64,000 nt of DNA from Clostridium_AD sp964467165 (GCA_964467165.1 CAYXOL010000004.1:62001-126000); one strand, 5' to 3'; numbered from the stretch's first letter, positions 51,693-61,622 are shown. Made by a program: numbers and translations. Notes: generated from the letters alone by a model not told the origin.

Positions 51693-52574
51693 TTACCTTT
51701 CCTTGGCCATAAAATATAATCCTAATATTTCTGGTCCTGTATGAGACCCTATGGCTGTGCCAACGTAATTTAAAATCACGTCTTTAACATTTCCATTTTC
51801 GCGAACCAATTCCTCAAGAATTAATGCGTCTTCAATGCAATCTCCATGCCCTATGGCAATAACTTGAGGTATATTGGTATCCGTTCTTTCTTTAAATTTT
51901 TCAACTAAGGTGTGTATTGCCTTTTTTCTTCCTCTACATTTAGAAAAAGGAGTAAGTAATCCTTCATTATCCATAAACAAAACGGGTTTTATATTAAGCA
52001 AGGTACCAACAGTTGCAGCTGAACTTGATATTCTTCCACCTCTTTTTAGGTGGTTTAAATCACTAACTGTAAACCAATGGTTAATCTTAAGTTTATTTTC
52101 CTGAGTCCAAGCAACTATTTCATCTTTTGAACTTCCTTTTTTTAGCATTTCATAAGCATAATAAACTAAAAGCCCTTGCCCGAGGCTTGCACATTTACTA
52201 TCTACTATACTTATATCTGCCTCTGGGAAGTCTTCAAGTATAGTTTCTCTTGCTATATTAGCACTATTTATAGTTCCAGATATTCCAGAGGACATAACAA
52301 TATATATTATAGATTTTCCTTGCTTAACATAATTTTTAAAGATCTCTACATATCTTTGACTATTTATTTGCGATGTAGTAGGCATTTCTCCTTGCCTTAA
52401 AGCATCATAAAAGTCCTTACGAATAAATTTTTTCCCGAAATCATCCTCTATTGTCTCACCTTTAAAATTGCAAACTAAACCAATTGGCACTATATTTTCT
52501 TGACCAATATAATCTAAAGGTAAATCGCATCCTGAATCTATTACTAAAACTGTCTCACTATTTATTTTGCTCAT
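51693..52574 (-). CDS. DegV family fatty-acid-binding protein
   Basis: 293 residues, AAGGGG site. DegV fold with start VLVIDSGCDLPLDYI, PTTSQINSQRY, the fatty-acid-contact SSGISGTINSANIA and the end GSHTGPEILGLYFM. DegV/FakB-type proteins carry a fatty acid for phosphorylation by FakA; no fakA is in the window. It follows the fatty-acid operon, which fits a lipid role. Confidence 0.92.
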   Translation of the reverse strand: MSKINSETVLVIDSGCDLPLDYIGQENIVPIGLVCNFKGETIEDDFGKKFIRKDFYDALRQGEMPTTSQINSQRYVEIFKNYVKQGKSIIYIVMSSGISGTINSANIARETILEDFPEADISIVDSKCASLGQGLLVYYAYEMLKKGSSKDEIVAWTQENKLKINHWFTVSDLNHLKRGGRISSSAATVGTLLNIKPVLFMDNEGLLTPFSKCRGRKKAIHTLVEKFKERTDTNIPQVIAIGHGDCIEDALILEELVRENGNVKDVILNYVGTAIGSHTGPEILGLYFMAKER

Positions 52575-52660
52575 AACTCAATTCCCCTTTGCCATTCTGA
52601 TAAATATTACTCTCTTGTCTATTATGTATGATTTATCCATACACTTCAATACAAAAAAAA

Positions 52661-52682
52661 AGAAAAGTATATATACTTTTCT
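52661..52682. terminator. Terminator of the fab/acc operon
   Basis: A perfect palindrome of 22 bases (AGAAAAGTATA and its complement) followed on the minus strand by ten T's, 48 bases after the accA stop; A/T flanks make it bidirectional. Confidence 0.85.
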
Positions 52683-52729
52683 AAAAAACATCAGAATATA
52701 GCTTATGGACTATTTTATAAAGTGATTAT

Positions 52730-53680
52730 TTATTCTACTACTTGCCCAATCTTTCTAAATTTATAGTATCTCTTAGTAAGCAGTGCTTCTATAGGCTCGC
52801 TTATTAATCTATTAATGGACTCCACTAAATTACGCTTGATACTTAATGCCATCTCATCTACATTAGTATGTGCTCCCCCTAGAGGCTCTTTTATAATTCT
52901 ATCTATTATTCCAAAATTTATTAAATCTTGAGCTGTTATTTTCATTGTATTAGCAGCTTCTTTAGCCCTACTTGCATCTTTAAATAATATACTAGCAAAA
53001 CCTTCTGGCGACAAAATAGAATAAATAGCATGCTCTAGCATCCAAACCTCATCCGCTACTGCTAGCGCCAAAGCTCCACCACTTCCGCCTTCACCTATAA
53101 CTATAGATATTACTGGTGTTTTCAAGTTTGACATTTCCATAAGATTTCTAGCAATTGCTTCCCCTTGGCCTCTTTCCTCTGCTCCCAGTCCACAATATGC
53201 ACCTGGAGTATCTACAAGACAAATAACGGGCCTTTTAAACTTTTCTGCTTGTTTCATAAGCCTTAAAGCTTTTCTATATCCTTCTGGATTTGGCATTCCA
53301 AAGTTTCTCTTTATATTTTCCTTTGTGTTATTCCCCTTTTGCTGAGCTATAACAGTTACTGGGATACCATTAAGTCTTGCAATTCCACCTACAATAGCGG
53401 GATCATCCCCATAATACCTATCTCCATGTAGCTCCATAAAATTTTCAAAGACTCTGTTTATATAATCAAGCGCAGTAGGACGTTCCACCAGCCTTGCAAT
53501 GCTTACTTTATCCCAAGCTGTTAAATTTTTATAGGCTTCCTTTTGCATATTATATAGTTTAACTTCCATTTGTCTTATTTCTTTTTCTAAATCCATATTT
53601 TGATCTGTTGATAAATTTTTAAGTTCATCAATTTTACTTTTAAGCTCAAACATGTGTTTTTCAAAAGGTAAAGTTCCCAT
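52730..53680 (-). CDS. accA: Acetyl-CoA carboxylase carboxyltransferase subunit alpha
   Basis: 316 residues, GGGAGG site. Crotonase-like fold with start helix DLEKEIRQMEVKL, GDRYYGDDPAIVGGIARLNG, DTPGAYCGLGAEERGQGEA and IGEGGSGGALALAVAD. With AccD it transfers carboxyl from biotin on AccB to acetyl-CoA, giving malonyl-CoA. Last gene of the operon, followed by a terminator. Confidence 0.97.
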   Translation of the reverse strand: MGTLPFEKHMFELKSKIDELKNLSTDQNMDLEKEIRQMEVKLYNMQKEAYKNLTAWDKVSIARLVERPTALDYINRVFENFMELHGDRYYGDDPAIVGGIARLNGIPVTVIAQQKGNNTKENIKRNFGMPNPEGYRKALRLMKQAEKFKRPVICLVDTPGAYCGLGAEERGQGEAIARNLMEMSNLKTPVISIVIGEGGSGGALALAVADEVWMLEHAIYSILSPEGFASILFKDASRAKEAANTMKITAQDLINFGIIDRIIKEPLGGAHTNVDEMALSIKRNLVESINRLISEPIEALLTKRYYKFRKIGQVVE

Positions 53681-53719
53681 AAAATTGCCTCCCTATTGTT
53701 ACTTATCACTCTAAACTCC

Positions 53720-54580
53720 CTATGAATGAATACTAAGTATCTCAGCTAAGGTATCCTTCATAGCTTTTCTATCCACCACCATATCTATAAAACCCTTCAA
53801 GAGCAAGAATTCGGCCCTTTGAAATCCATTAGGCAATTGTTGCTTTATTGTTTGTTCTATAACTCTTCTACCTGCGAACCCTATTAATGCGTTAGGCTCA
53901 GCTATTATTATGTCTCCAAGCATTGCAAAACTTGCAGTTACCCCTCCCGTAGTAGGGTCTGTAAGAACCGTTATATAAAGGCATCCTTTATCATTATGTC
54001 TTGCAATAGCAGCACTAGTTTTAGCCATTTGCATTAAAGAGAATATGCCTTCCTGCATCCTAGCCCCACCTGAAGCTGTAAAAATAATAATTGGCTTTTG
54101 ATTTTCTGTGGCTTTTTCAATAGCTCTTGTGATTTTTTCCCCAACAGCTGACCCCATGCTTCCCATCATGAAATTACTATCCATCACTGCAATTACCGTA
54201 CTCTGTCCATTTATATTTCCTTCTCCAGTTATTACAGCTTCATTTAGTAACGTTTTATCTCTAAGACTTTGAAGTTTATCTTCGTAACCTTCAAAATCTA
54301 TAGGATTAGCTGAAATCATATCCACATCATATTCTACAAATGTTCCACTATCTATAGTGTAATTTATTCTTTCTCTAGATCCAATTCTAAAATGTGTTCT
54401 ACAATTTTCACAAGTCATTATGCTATTTTCTAAATCCTTGCTATAAAGGATTTTACCACAGCTTTCACATTTAACCCACATTCCTGAAGGGATATTAGGT
54501 TTTTTCTCGCCATTTTCATTTTCTAAACTTTTAACTTCAATATATCTACTCTTTTTAAATATACGTTTAAATTCAAACAT
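53720..54580 (-). CDS. accD: Acetyl-CoA carboxylase carboxyltransferase subunit beta
   Basis: 286 residues from the ATG at 54580 (GGGG upstream; an ATG eight codons earlier is less likely). N-terminal zinc ribbon CESCGK...CENCRTH, then the carboxyltransferase core with FTASGGARMQEGIFSLMQMA and TDPTTGGVTASFAMLGD. Partner of AccA, 39 bases upstream of it. Confidence 0.97.
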   Translation of the reverse strand: MFEFKRIFKKSRYIEVKSLENENGEKKPNIPSGMWVKCESCGKILYSKDLENSIMTCENCRTHFRIGSRERINYTIDSGTFVEYDVDMISANPIDFEGYEDKLQSLRDKTLLNEAVITGEGNINGQSTVIAVMDSNFMMGSMGSAVGEKITRAIEKATENQKPIIIFTASGGARMQEGIFSLMQMAKTSAAIARHNDKGCLYITVLTDPTTGGVTASFAMLGDIIIAEPNALIGFAGRRVIEQTIKQQLPNGFQRAEFLLLKGFIDMVVDRKAMKDTLAEILSIHS

Positions 54581-54660
54581 ATAGCTACCCCTTTCTAAAA
54601 CCATACTCTCACTCAGCTCAGAATCAAAAGTTGATTTCTAGCATGCTTTTAGCTGCTTTT

Positions 54661-56007
54661 TTAAAGATTTTTAAATTCTTTACTAATAAAGCTAGTATCA
54701 AAGTTTCCTTTTATAAAATTCTCATTATTCACTATTTTAATTTGAAAATCTATATTAGTATCCACGCCTTGGATTATAAACTCCCCTAAGGCCCTTCTCA
54801 TTTTACAAAGTGCTTCTTGTCTATCTTTTCCGTGTACTATAAGTTTGCCTATCATGGAGTCATAGTTAGGTGGAATTTTGTATCCTTGATAAGCTGCACT
54901 ATCAATCCTTACTCCATTTCCCCCTGGAAGATGAAGTGATTTTATTTCACCTGGACAAGGCATAAAATTTTTATCTGGGTTTTCTGCATTTATTCTACAT
55001 TCTATAGCATGCCCCTGAATTTTTATATCCTCTTGCTTATAAGGAAGCACTTGTCCCGAAGCAATCATTATCTGAGCTTTAACTAGGTCTACACCAGTGA
55101 TCATTTCTGTTATTGGATGTTCTACCTGTATCCTTGTGTTCATCTCCATAAAATAGTACTTTCCATACTTATCTAATAAAAACTCTATGGTTCCAGCATT
55201 TTTATAATTAATAGACTTAGCTGCAATAACCGCAACCTCACCCATCTGTTTTCTAAGTTCCTGCGTCATTGCAATTCCTGGCGCCTCTTCTATTACCTTC
55301 TGATTCCGTCTTTGTATAGAGCAATCCCTCTCGCCAAGATGAATAACATTTCCATGCTCATCTGCAAGTATTTGAAACTCTATATGCCTTGGCTCTTCTA
55401 TAAACTTCTCCATATACATTGTGTCATCCCCGAAAGCTGTTTTAGACTCCGTTTTAGCAGTATTGTAAGCAGGTATAAGTTCTTCTACTTTTGTAACAAC
55501 TCTTATACCTCTACCCCCGCCACCTGCTGAAGCCTTTATCATTACAGGGTATCCTATTTTCTCAGCTGAGCTTATAGCATCTGCCTCAGAAGCTATCTCT
55601 CCATCTGATCCAGGTACTACTGGTAAACCAGCCTTTATCATGATTTCTCTTGCCTTTAGCTTATTACCCATATTATCGATATTTTGTGAATCTGGCCCTA
55701 TAAATTTTATATTACATTCCTCACACATCTGAGCAAATTTACTGTTTTCAGATAAAAATCCAAATCCAGGATGAATTGCTTCTGCACCTGAAATCACTGT
55801 GGCACTCAGAATATTTTGCATGTTTAAATAACTATCCTTGGATTTGGCTGGTCCTATACATATAGCCTCATCTGCCATCTGGGTGTGAAGGGCAGTTTTA
55901 TCTGCCTCAGAATATACTGCCACAGTTTGAATACCCATTTCATGACAAGCCCTAATTATTCTTACTGCTATTTCGCCTCTATTAGCAATTAATATCTTCT
56001 TAAACAT
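54661..56007 (-). CDS. accC: Acetyl-CoA carboxylase, biotin carboxylase subunit
   Basis: 448 residues. ATP-grasp enzyme: start FKKILIANRGEIAVRIIRA, Gly-rich loop KASAGGGGRGIR, metal and bicarbonate residues in EFLLDKYGKYYFMEMNTRIQ and VEHPITE. It carboxylates the biotin on AccB using ATP and bicarbonate. AAGGTAA site; 31 bases after fabZ. Confidence 0.97.
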   Translation of the reverse strand: MFKKILIANRGEIAVRIIRACHEMGIQTVAVYSEADKTALHTQMADEAICIGPAKSKDSYLNMQNILSATVISGAEAIHPGFGFLSENSKFAQMCEECNIKFIGPDSQNIDNMGNKLKAREIMIKAGLPVVPGSDGEIASEADAISSAEKIGYPVMIKASAGGGGRGIRVVTKVEELIPAYNTAKTESKTAFGDDTMYMEKFIEEPRHIEFQILADEHGNVIHLGERDCSIQRRNQKVIEEAPGIAMTQELRKQMGEVAVIAAKSINYKNAGTIEFLLDKYGKYYFMEMNTRIQVEHPITEMITGVDLVKAQIMIASGQVLPYKQEDIKIQGHAIECRINAENPDKNFMPCPGEIKSLHLPGGNGVRIDSAAYQGYKIPPNYDSMIGKLIVHGKDRQEALCKMRRALGEFIIQGVDTNIDFQIKIVNNENFIKGNFDTSFISKEFKNL

Positions 56008-56038
56008 ATTATTTACCTTCCCTGCCTTAAATTTATTA

Positions 56039-56485
56039 TTAGAGTCCTACTGCAAACGTTATTTCAGCCTCTGCAACCTTTGATCCATTTACCGTAGCTA
56101 CTGCCTTTCCAATTCCAACAGGTCCCTTCATTTTTATTATCTCTACCTCAAGCTTAAGTACATCTCCTGGAACTACTTTCTTTCTAAATCTAGCTTTATT
56201 AATACCACCGAAGTATGCAATTTTACCTTTGTAGGCTTCCATACTTAAAAGTGCTACTGCTCCAACCTGCGCAAGAGCCTCAATTATTATTACTCCTGGA
56301 AGTACTGGTTCTGCAGGGAAATGTCCTTGAAAGAAATACTCATTCATAGTAATATTCTTATACCCTACAGCTCTTTTTCCTGGTTCTAACTCCTCTACCT
56401 TATCCACAAATAAAAATGGATATCTATGGGGAATAATCTCTTGAATTTGTTTTATATTTAAAGTAGTACTTTGTATATTTTCCAT
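56039..56485 (-). CDS. fabZ: 3-hydroxyacyl-ACP dehydratase
   Basis: 148 residues from the ATG at 56485 (AAGGTGG upstream). Hot-dog fold with the catalytic His in FFQGHFPAEPVLPGV and the Glu in IIEALAQVGAVAL, and the start QIQEIIPHRYPFLFVDKV. Dehydrates 3-hydroxyacyl-ACP in fatty-acid elongation. It lies among the acc genes, as usual in Clostridia. Confidence 0.97.
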   Translation of the reverse strand: MENIQSTTLNIKQIQEIIPHRYPFLFVDKVEELEPGKRAVGYKNITMNEYFFQGHFPAEPVLPGVIIIEALAQVGAVALLSMEAYKGKIAYFGGINKARFRKKVVPGDVLKLEVEIIKMKGPVGIGKAVATVNGSKVAEAEITFAVGL

Positions 56486-56554
56486 ATTATTAATTCCACC
56501 TTTCACTGATATAACTCAGTGGACAGATTATAACTCTATGCTGCTTTGCTTGCA

Positions 56555-57073
56555 CTATTTTTTACGTATTTTAAATAATGGCTGACCGTACTCTACCATA
56601 TCTTCATTTAAAACTAACACTTCTACAATTTCGCCATCTACTTCACTTTCGATTTCATTCATAAGCTTCATAGCCTCTAAAATACAAAGTGTGTCTCCTT
56701 TTTTAACCATTGACCCCACTTTTACGAAACTCTGTGCTTCCTCACTGGGAGAGCAGTAAACAGTTCCAACAATAGGTGATTTAATTACAAATAGATTTTC
56801 CTCAGGTATTATATTAGCTACAGTTTCCATAGCACTTGCTATATTGCTTTGTGTGTTTTGCTCAGATATCTGATTTGTAGCTGTACTTTGTATGTTTAAT
56901 GAATCATTAATAACCGATTGAAGTGGCATCGCATTTACATGGCCTTTCTCTACCATGACCTGCTCTTCTTTTTTTTCCATCTTTATTCTAATACCTTCTG
57001 TCTCAATTTCAAAGGATGTAAGTAGTGAATCACTAACGGTTTTTATTAACTCTTGAATATTTTTATAATCCAT
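56555..57073 (-). CDS. accB: Biotin carboxyl carrier protein
   Basis: 172 residues. The N-terminal 25 residues interact with AccC, followed by a Gln/Asn/Thr-rich linker (about 35-90) and the biotinyl domain from about 95, with biotin attached to Lys136 in LEAMKLMNEIES. It is 2 bases from the fabF stop, so translation is probably coupled. Confidence 0.96.
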   Translation of the reverse strand: MDYKNIQELIKTVSDSLLTSFEIETEGIRIKMEKKEEQVMVEKGHVNAMPLQSVINDSLNIQSTATNQISEQNTQSNIASAMETVANIIPEENLFVIKSPIVGTVYCSPSEEAQSFVKVGSMVKKGDTLCILEAMKLMNEIESEVDGEIVEVLVLNEDMVEYGQPLFKIRKK

Positions 57074-57075
57074 AA

Positions 57076-58317
57076 TTATTTACCATCCCATTTTTTAATT
57101 AATATAGTAGCATTGTGGCCACCAAAGCCTAGTGAATTAGAGATTGCATATTTAAGCTGCTTTACTCGTCCAACGTTTGGAACATAATCTAAATCACATT
57201 CTTCATCTGGAACACTATATCCTATAGTCGCTGGAACAAAACCTTCTTCCAAGGCTTTTATACATACTATAGCTTCTATAGCCCCTGATGCTCCAAGAAG
57301 ATGACCTGTCATAGACTTTGTCGAACTTATAGGTATCTTATATGCATATTCTCCAAAAGCTAATTTTATAGCTGCAGTTTCAAACTTATCATTATATGGA
57401 GTACTTGTTCCATGTGCATTAATATAAGATACTTCTTCTGCTTTGACATCTCCATCTTTAAGTGCCATTGCCATTGCTCTTGATGCACCTTCACCACTAG
57501 GTGAGGGTGAAGTTATATGATAGGCATCACAAGTTGCTCCATAACCCTTTATCTCTGCATATATCTTTGCATTTCTTTTTTGTGCATGTTCTAGTGTTTC
57601 AAGTATAACTATACCTGCGCCCTCTCCCATAACAAACCCAGATCTCTCTTTGTCAAAAGGAATTGAAGCTCTTAATGGATCTTCACTTTTAGTTAAAGCT
57701 GTTAATGCCGCAAAACCTGCTAGTGCCAGTGGTGTTATTGACCCCTCTGCTCCTCCTGCTATTATTATATCCGCCCTTCCATCTTGAATCAAGTGAAAAG
57801 CATCTCCTATGGCATTAGTCCCTGTAGCACAAGCCGTAACAACACTAGTACACATACCTTTAGCACCATATTTTATTGCAATATTTCCTGCTGCCATATT
57901 ACCTATTATCATAGGTATTAAAAATGGTGACACTCTACCGGGTCCTTTTTCCATAAGTTTTTTATGTTCTTGCTCAACAGTACCAAGTCCACCTATGCCT
58001 GAACCAACTACTACAGCTAGTCTTTCACTATCTATAGCCTCTAGGTCAAGTCCTGAATCTTTAATTGCTTCTTCTGCTGCTACCATTGCATACTGACAAT
58101 ATTTATCCATTTTTCTAGCTTCTCTTTTATCTAAGGCAACTGTTACATCAAAATCCTTAACCTCTGCGCCCAACTTACATTTAAATTCTGATATATCAAA
58201 AGACTTAATTACATCTATGCCACAAGTACCTTGTTTTACATTATTCCAAAAATCAACTACATCATTTCCTATAGGAGTAACTGCTCCCATACCTGTAATA
58301 ACTACTCTATTTTTCAT
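57076..58317 (-). CDS. fabF: 3-oxoacyl-ACP synthase II
   Basis: 413 residues, GGAGGG site. Thiolase fold with catalytic Cys163 in VTACATGTNAIGD and the two His in AHGTSTPYND and MTGHLLGASGAIE. Condenses malonyl-ACP with acyl-ACP during elongation. Between fabG and accB. Confidence 0.97.
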   Translation of the reverse strand: MKNRVVITGMGAVTPIGNDVVDFWNNVKQGTCGIDVIKSFDISEFKCKLGAEVKDFDVTVALDKREARKMDKYCQYAMVAAEEAIKDSGLDLEAIDSERLAVVVGSGIGGLGTVEQEHKKLMEKGPGRVSPFLIPMIIGNMAAGNIAIKYGAKGMCTSVVTACATGTNAIGDAFHLIQDGRADIIIAGGAEGSITPLALAGFAALTALTKSEDPLRASIPFDKERSGFVMGEGAGIVILETLEHAQKRNAKIYAEIKGYGATCDAYHITSPSPSGEGASRAMAMALKDGDVKAEEVSYINAHGTSTPYNDKFETAAIKLAFGEYAYKIPISSTKSMTGHLLGASGAIEAIVCIKALEEGFVPATIGYSVPDEECDLDYVPNVGRVKQLKYAISNSLGFGGHNATILIKKWDGK

Positions 58318-58409
58318 AAACTAAACCCTCCTTTAATCTATCACCTAAAAGTACTTAATCACCTAAAGGTTTTGTATACCTAAAGGTGCAGTATTAATTG
58401 TTTTTAATG

Positions 58410-59150
58410 TTACATTACCATTCCACCATCTACGTTTATAACTTGACCTGTTATGTAAGAAGCTTCCTCTGAAGCTAAAAATGCTACTACATTTGCCACA
58501 TCCATAGGCGTTCCAAGTCTCTTTAATGGAATAGTATTTAATATAACCTCTTTTGCCTTTGAATTCATAGCCTCCGTCATATCAGTTTGAATATATCCAG
58601 GTGCTACTGCATTACAAGTAACTCCTCGACTTGCAAATTCTCTAGCCACAGCCTTAGTCATACCTATTATACCAGCCTTTGCAGAAGAATAATTTGCTTG
58701 ACCCGCATTTCCTGTAATCCCAGACACTGATGATATATTTATTATTCTACCACTTCTTTGCTTAAGCATAATTGCTGATACATGCCTTGTGCAATTAAAA
58801 GCGCCCTTTAGATTAACATCTATAACGCTATCAAAGTCCTCTTCCTTCATTCTCATTATCAGACCATCTTTTGTTATACCAGCATTATTAACTAAAATAT
58901 CCAAGCTTCCAAATACTTCAATACACTTTTTCATCATCTTCTCTACATCACTATAACTACTTATATCACACTGAACTGCTAGTGCTTTAACTCCTAATGA
59001 TTCTATTTCACTGACTACTTCCTGTACTGCCTCTACACTATTTCTATAATTAACAACTATATTTGCGCCAAGTTTTGCTAGCTTTAATGCTATGGCTCTT
59101 CCAATACCACGGCTAGCTCCTGTAACTACTGCTGTTTTTCCTTTTAACAT
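58410..59150 (-). CDS. fabG: 3-oxoacyl-ACP reductase
   Basis: 246 residues, AAGGAG site. Short-chain dehydrogenase: TGASRGIGRAIALKL binds NADPH, NNAGITKDGL, and the catalytic Ser-Tyr-Lys in ISSVSG and YSSAKAG. The C-terminal YITGQVINVDGGMVM is typical of FabG. Reduces 3-oxoacyl-ACP. Confidence 0.97.
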   Translation of the reverse strand: MLKGKTAVVTGASRGIGRAIALKLAKLGANIVVNYRNSVEAVQEVVSEIESLGVKALAVQCDISSYSDVEKMMKKCIEVFGSLDILVNNAGITKDGLIMRMKEEDFDSVIDVNLKGAFNCTRHVSAIMLKQRSGRIINISSVSGITGNAGQANYSSAKAGIIGMTKAVAREFASRGVTCNAVAPGYIQTDMTEAMNSKAKEVILNTIPLKRLGTPMDVANVVAFLASEEASYITGQVINVDGGMVM

Positions 59151-59232
59151 ATATCTATGCTCCTTTACATCCTCTATAGTGACTTTGCTCCTTATGAAAC
59201 TCTTATTTATTATGCAATATAATTAATCAGTT

Positions 59233-60168
59233 TTATGGCTTAAGCAGTTGTACTGCTTTATTTAAAGATGCTAAGTCCTCTACATTCACCACTGTGAGTT
59301 TTCTATCTATCTTCTTAACAAAGCCACTTAACACCTTACCTGGTCCTATCTCTACAAAGGTATCAACACCATCTAATATCATCTTTCTTATTGTATCTTC
59401 CCATAAAACAGAACTCATAACTTGGAGCTTTAAACTAGCTTTTATATCATCTACTGACTTTACATAATCCCCAGTAACATTTGTAATTACCGGTATATCA
59501 ATACCCTTAAGGTTTATATTTTCAAGCTCAATTTCTAATTTATCCGCTGCGGGTTTTAACATTGAAGTATGAAAGGGTGCACTTACGGATAATAGCATTG
59601 CTCTTTTGGCACCTTTTTCTTTAGCTTTTTCGCAGGCCAGTTCCACCGCTGCTATTTCCCCGGCAATCACTATTTGCCCTGGGCAATTTAAATTAGCGAT
59701 TTCTACTATTCCAGAAGTTTCCGCCTCACTACAAGCCTTATAAACATCCTCAGCCTCAAGTCCTATGATAGCTGCCATAGTCCCTATTCCCACCGGTACT
59801 GCCTCCTGCATAAATCTTCCACGTTTTTTAACAAGCTTTACGGCGTCTTTAAAATCCATAGCTCCACTGCAAACAAGTGCCGAGTACTCTCCAAGACTAA
59901 GTCCTGCAGTTACATCACATTTTATGCCTTTCAGGCGTAATGCCATAAGCGTCGCTATACTAGTAGTTAAAATAGCCGGTTGAGTATTCTCTGTGATATT
60001 TAATTCTTCTCCTGTACCTTCAAAACACATTTTACTGAGTTCAAAATGTAGTTCACTATCTGCTATATTAAATATCTCTCTACATTCCTCTATATTATCA
60101 AATAATTCCTTGCCCATTCCAATATATTGGGCTCCCTGTCCAGGAAAAATAAAAGCAATTTTACTCAT
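59233..60168 (-). CDS. fabD: Malonyl-CoA-ACP transacylase
   Basis: 311 residues from the ATG at 60168, with GGGGAGTGG upstream. Start IAFIFPGQGAQYIGMGKELF; nucleophile Ser91 in GLSLGEYSAL; catalytic His in SAPFHTSML. Loads malonyl from CoA onto ACP. Between fabK and fabG. Confidence 0.97.
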   Translation of the reverse strand: MSKIAFIFPGQGAQYIGMGKELFDNIEECREIFNIADSELHFELSKMCFEGTGEELNITENTQPAILTTSIATLMALRLKGIKCDVTAGLSLGEYSALVCSGAMDFKDAVKLVKKRGRFMQEAVPVGIGTMAAIIGLEAEDVYKACSEAETSGIVEIANLNCPGQIVIAGEIAAVELACEKAKEKGAKRAMLLSVSAPFHTSMLKPAADKLEIELENINLKGIDIPVITNVTGDYVKSVDDIKASLKLQVMSSVLWEDTIRKMILDGVDTFVEIGPGKVLSGFVKKIDRKLTVVNVEDLASLNKAVQLLKP

Positions 60169-60216
60169 AATTCCACTCCCCATAAATTCCTCTATATCAA
60201 ATGTTAATATCCTATT

Positions 60217-61149
60217 TTATATAACCTTTCTAATAGCGGCTTCGGCCTCTGTAAACATCTCTTCTATAATTTCCTTGCAGCTTTGCTCTTTCTTCACAAG
60301 TCCTGCAATTTGACCTGCCATAACAGATCCCATATCTGTATCGCCTTCTCTTGCTGCTCTTGGTAGACAGCCTCTTCCCAATTCCTCTAAAGCCTCTAAT
60401 GTGGCATTTTCCTTCTCTAGCTTTTGGAATTGTCTTGATAGTTTATTTTTTAATACTCTAACTGGGTGTCCTGTAACTCTTCCTGTAACCACTGAATCTA
60501 TATCCTTTGCTGCTAATATTTTATTTTTGTAATTTTCATGTATTGTACATTCATTTGCTACTAAAAACCTTGTTCCTACTTGAACGCCCTGTACTCCAAG
60601 CATAAAAGCTGCTGCCACGCCTCGCCCATCACCTATTCCACCCGCTGCAATTACAGGAATATTAACTGCATCAACAACTTGAGGCACCAGTGCCATAGTT
60701 GTAAGTTCACCAATATGTCCCCCTGATTCACATCCTTCTGCAATAACTGCGTCTGCTCCAGCTCTCTCCATACGCCTCGCAAGGCCCACAGAAGGTACCA
60801 CGGGGATTACTTTGATTCCATATGACTTCCAAAGCTCCATATATTTCCCTGGATTTCCTGCCCCTGTAGTAACTACTTTAACACCTTCGTCGCATACAAG
60901 CTGTGCGATTTCTTCTGCATTCTCACTGAGTAGCATTATGTTCACACCAAATGGTTTATCTGTTAACTTTTTCGCTTTTCTAATTTCATCTCTTATATAA
61001 TCAACGGGTGCGTTGGCTGCAGCTATAATACCTAGGCCCCCTGCATTAGATACTGCAGATGCTAAACTACTGTCTGCAACCCAAGCCATTCCACCTTGTA
61101 TTATTGGATATTTCACACCTAAATCTTCAAAAAATACGGAATTAAACAT
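60217..61149 (-). CDS. fabK: Enoyl-ACP reductase II (FMN-dependent)
   Basis: 310 residues, GGAGGGG site. TIM-barrel flavoprotein: start YPIIQGGMAWVADSSLASAV, phosphate-binding PVIAAGGIGDGRG, GVQGVQVGTRFLVANECT. It reduces the enoyl-ACP double bond and replaces FabI, giving natural triclosan resistance in organisms that lack FabI. A terminator and an inverted repeat separate it from acpP, so it begins a subsegment of the operon. Confidence 0.95.
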   Translation of the reverse strand: MFNSVFFEDLGVKYPIIQGGMAWVADSSLASAVSNAGGLGIIAAANAPVDYIRDEIRKAKKLTDKPFGVNIMLLSENAEEIAQLVCDEGVKVVTTGAGNPGKYMELWKSYGIKVIPVVPSVGLARRMERAGADAVIAEGCESGGHIGELTTMALVPQVVDAVNIPVIAAGGIGDGRGVAAAFMLGVQGVQVGTRFLVANECTIHENYKNKILAAKDIDSVVTGRVTGHPVRVLKNKLSRQFQKLEKENATLEALEELGRGCLPRAAREGDTDMGSVMAGQIAGLVKKEQSCKEIIEEMFTEAEAAIRKVI

Positions 61150-61176
61150 TTTACCCCTCCTGTATTCCTAATAAGT

Positions 61177-61201
61177 AGATAACAATTATTAATTGTTATC
61201 T
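61177..61201. promoter_or_regulatory. Inverted repeat upstream of fabK
   Basis: Perfect arms AGATAACAATT and AATTGTTATCT around ATT, 28 bases before the fabK start and 10 before its ribosome site. It is either an operator for an internal promoter or an mRNA hairpin. Confidence 0.5.
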
Positions 61202-61230
61202 CTCCTTGCTTGTTCAAAAGTATATAGTTA

Positions 61231-61360
61231 GGGTTAGATAATTATAGAAAAAAAGCATATATCACTAAAACCCACTTGGCGTAATATATACTTTTTTAAC
61301 TTACTGAAATAAAGTAAATTTTAATATACTTAATAGTTCAGCCCTCTAATTATCTAACCC
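61231..61360. promoter_or_regulatory. Long-range inverted repeat bracketing the acpP-fabK terminator
   Basis: GGGTTAGATAATTA (61231-61244) and TAATTATCTAACCC (61347-61360) are perfectly complementary over 14 bases and are 102 bases apart, with the intrinsic terminator between them. In RNA the two arms could pair and close the terminator region, or they may be two inverted protein sites. Confidence 0.45.
61248..61297 (-). terminator. Internal terminator between acpP and fabK
   Basis: On the minus strand AAAAAAGTATATAT pairs with ATATATGCTTTTTT (one mismatch), ending in a T-run. It would separate high acpP expression from the downstream genes or require read-through. Confidence 0.75.
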
Positions 61361-61371
61361 CACAATTCATA

Positions 61372-61602
61372 CTATTTAAGTTTTGCTTCTATATAACTAA
61401 CAATTCCCTTTACATCTTTAATGTTTTCTATATCTTCATTTGGAATTTCGATTTCAAACGCTTCTTCCAGTGACATTACAATTTCAAATATTTCAAGAGA
61501 ATCCACACCTAAATCATCAGCAAAATTCGCTTCCATAGTAACCTCTGCTTCGTCTAACCCCAATTGTTCAACTATTACATTTTTAACTTTTTCAAATACC
61601 AT
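61372..61602 (-). CDS. acpP: Acyl carrier protein
   Basis: 76 residues, AGGAGG site, strongly acidic. Phosphopantetheine attaches to Ser35 in DDLGVDSLEIFEIVM. Carries growing acyl chains in fatty-acid synthesis. Between fabH and fabK, followed by a terminator. Confidence 0.97.
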   Translation of the reverse strand: MVFEKVKNVIVEQLGLDEAEVTMEANFADDLGVDSLEIFEIVMSLEEAFEIEIPNEDIENIKDVKGIVSYIEAKLK

Positions 61603-61622
61603 TATTAATTCCTCCTAATGTT

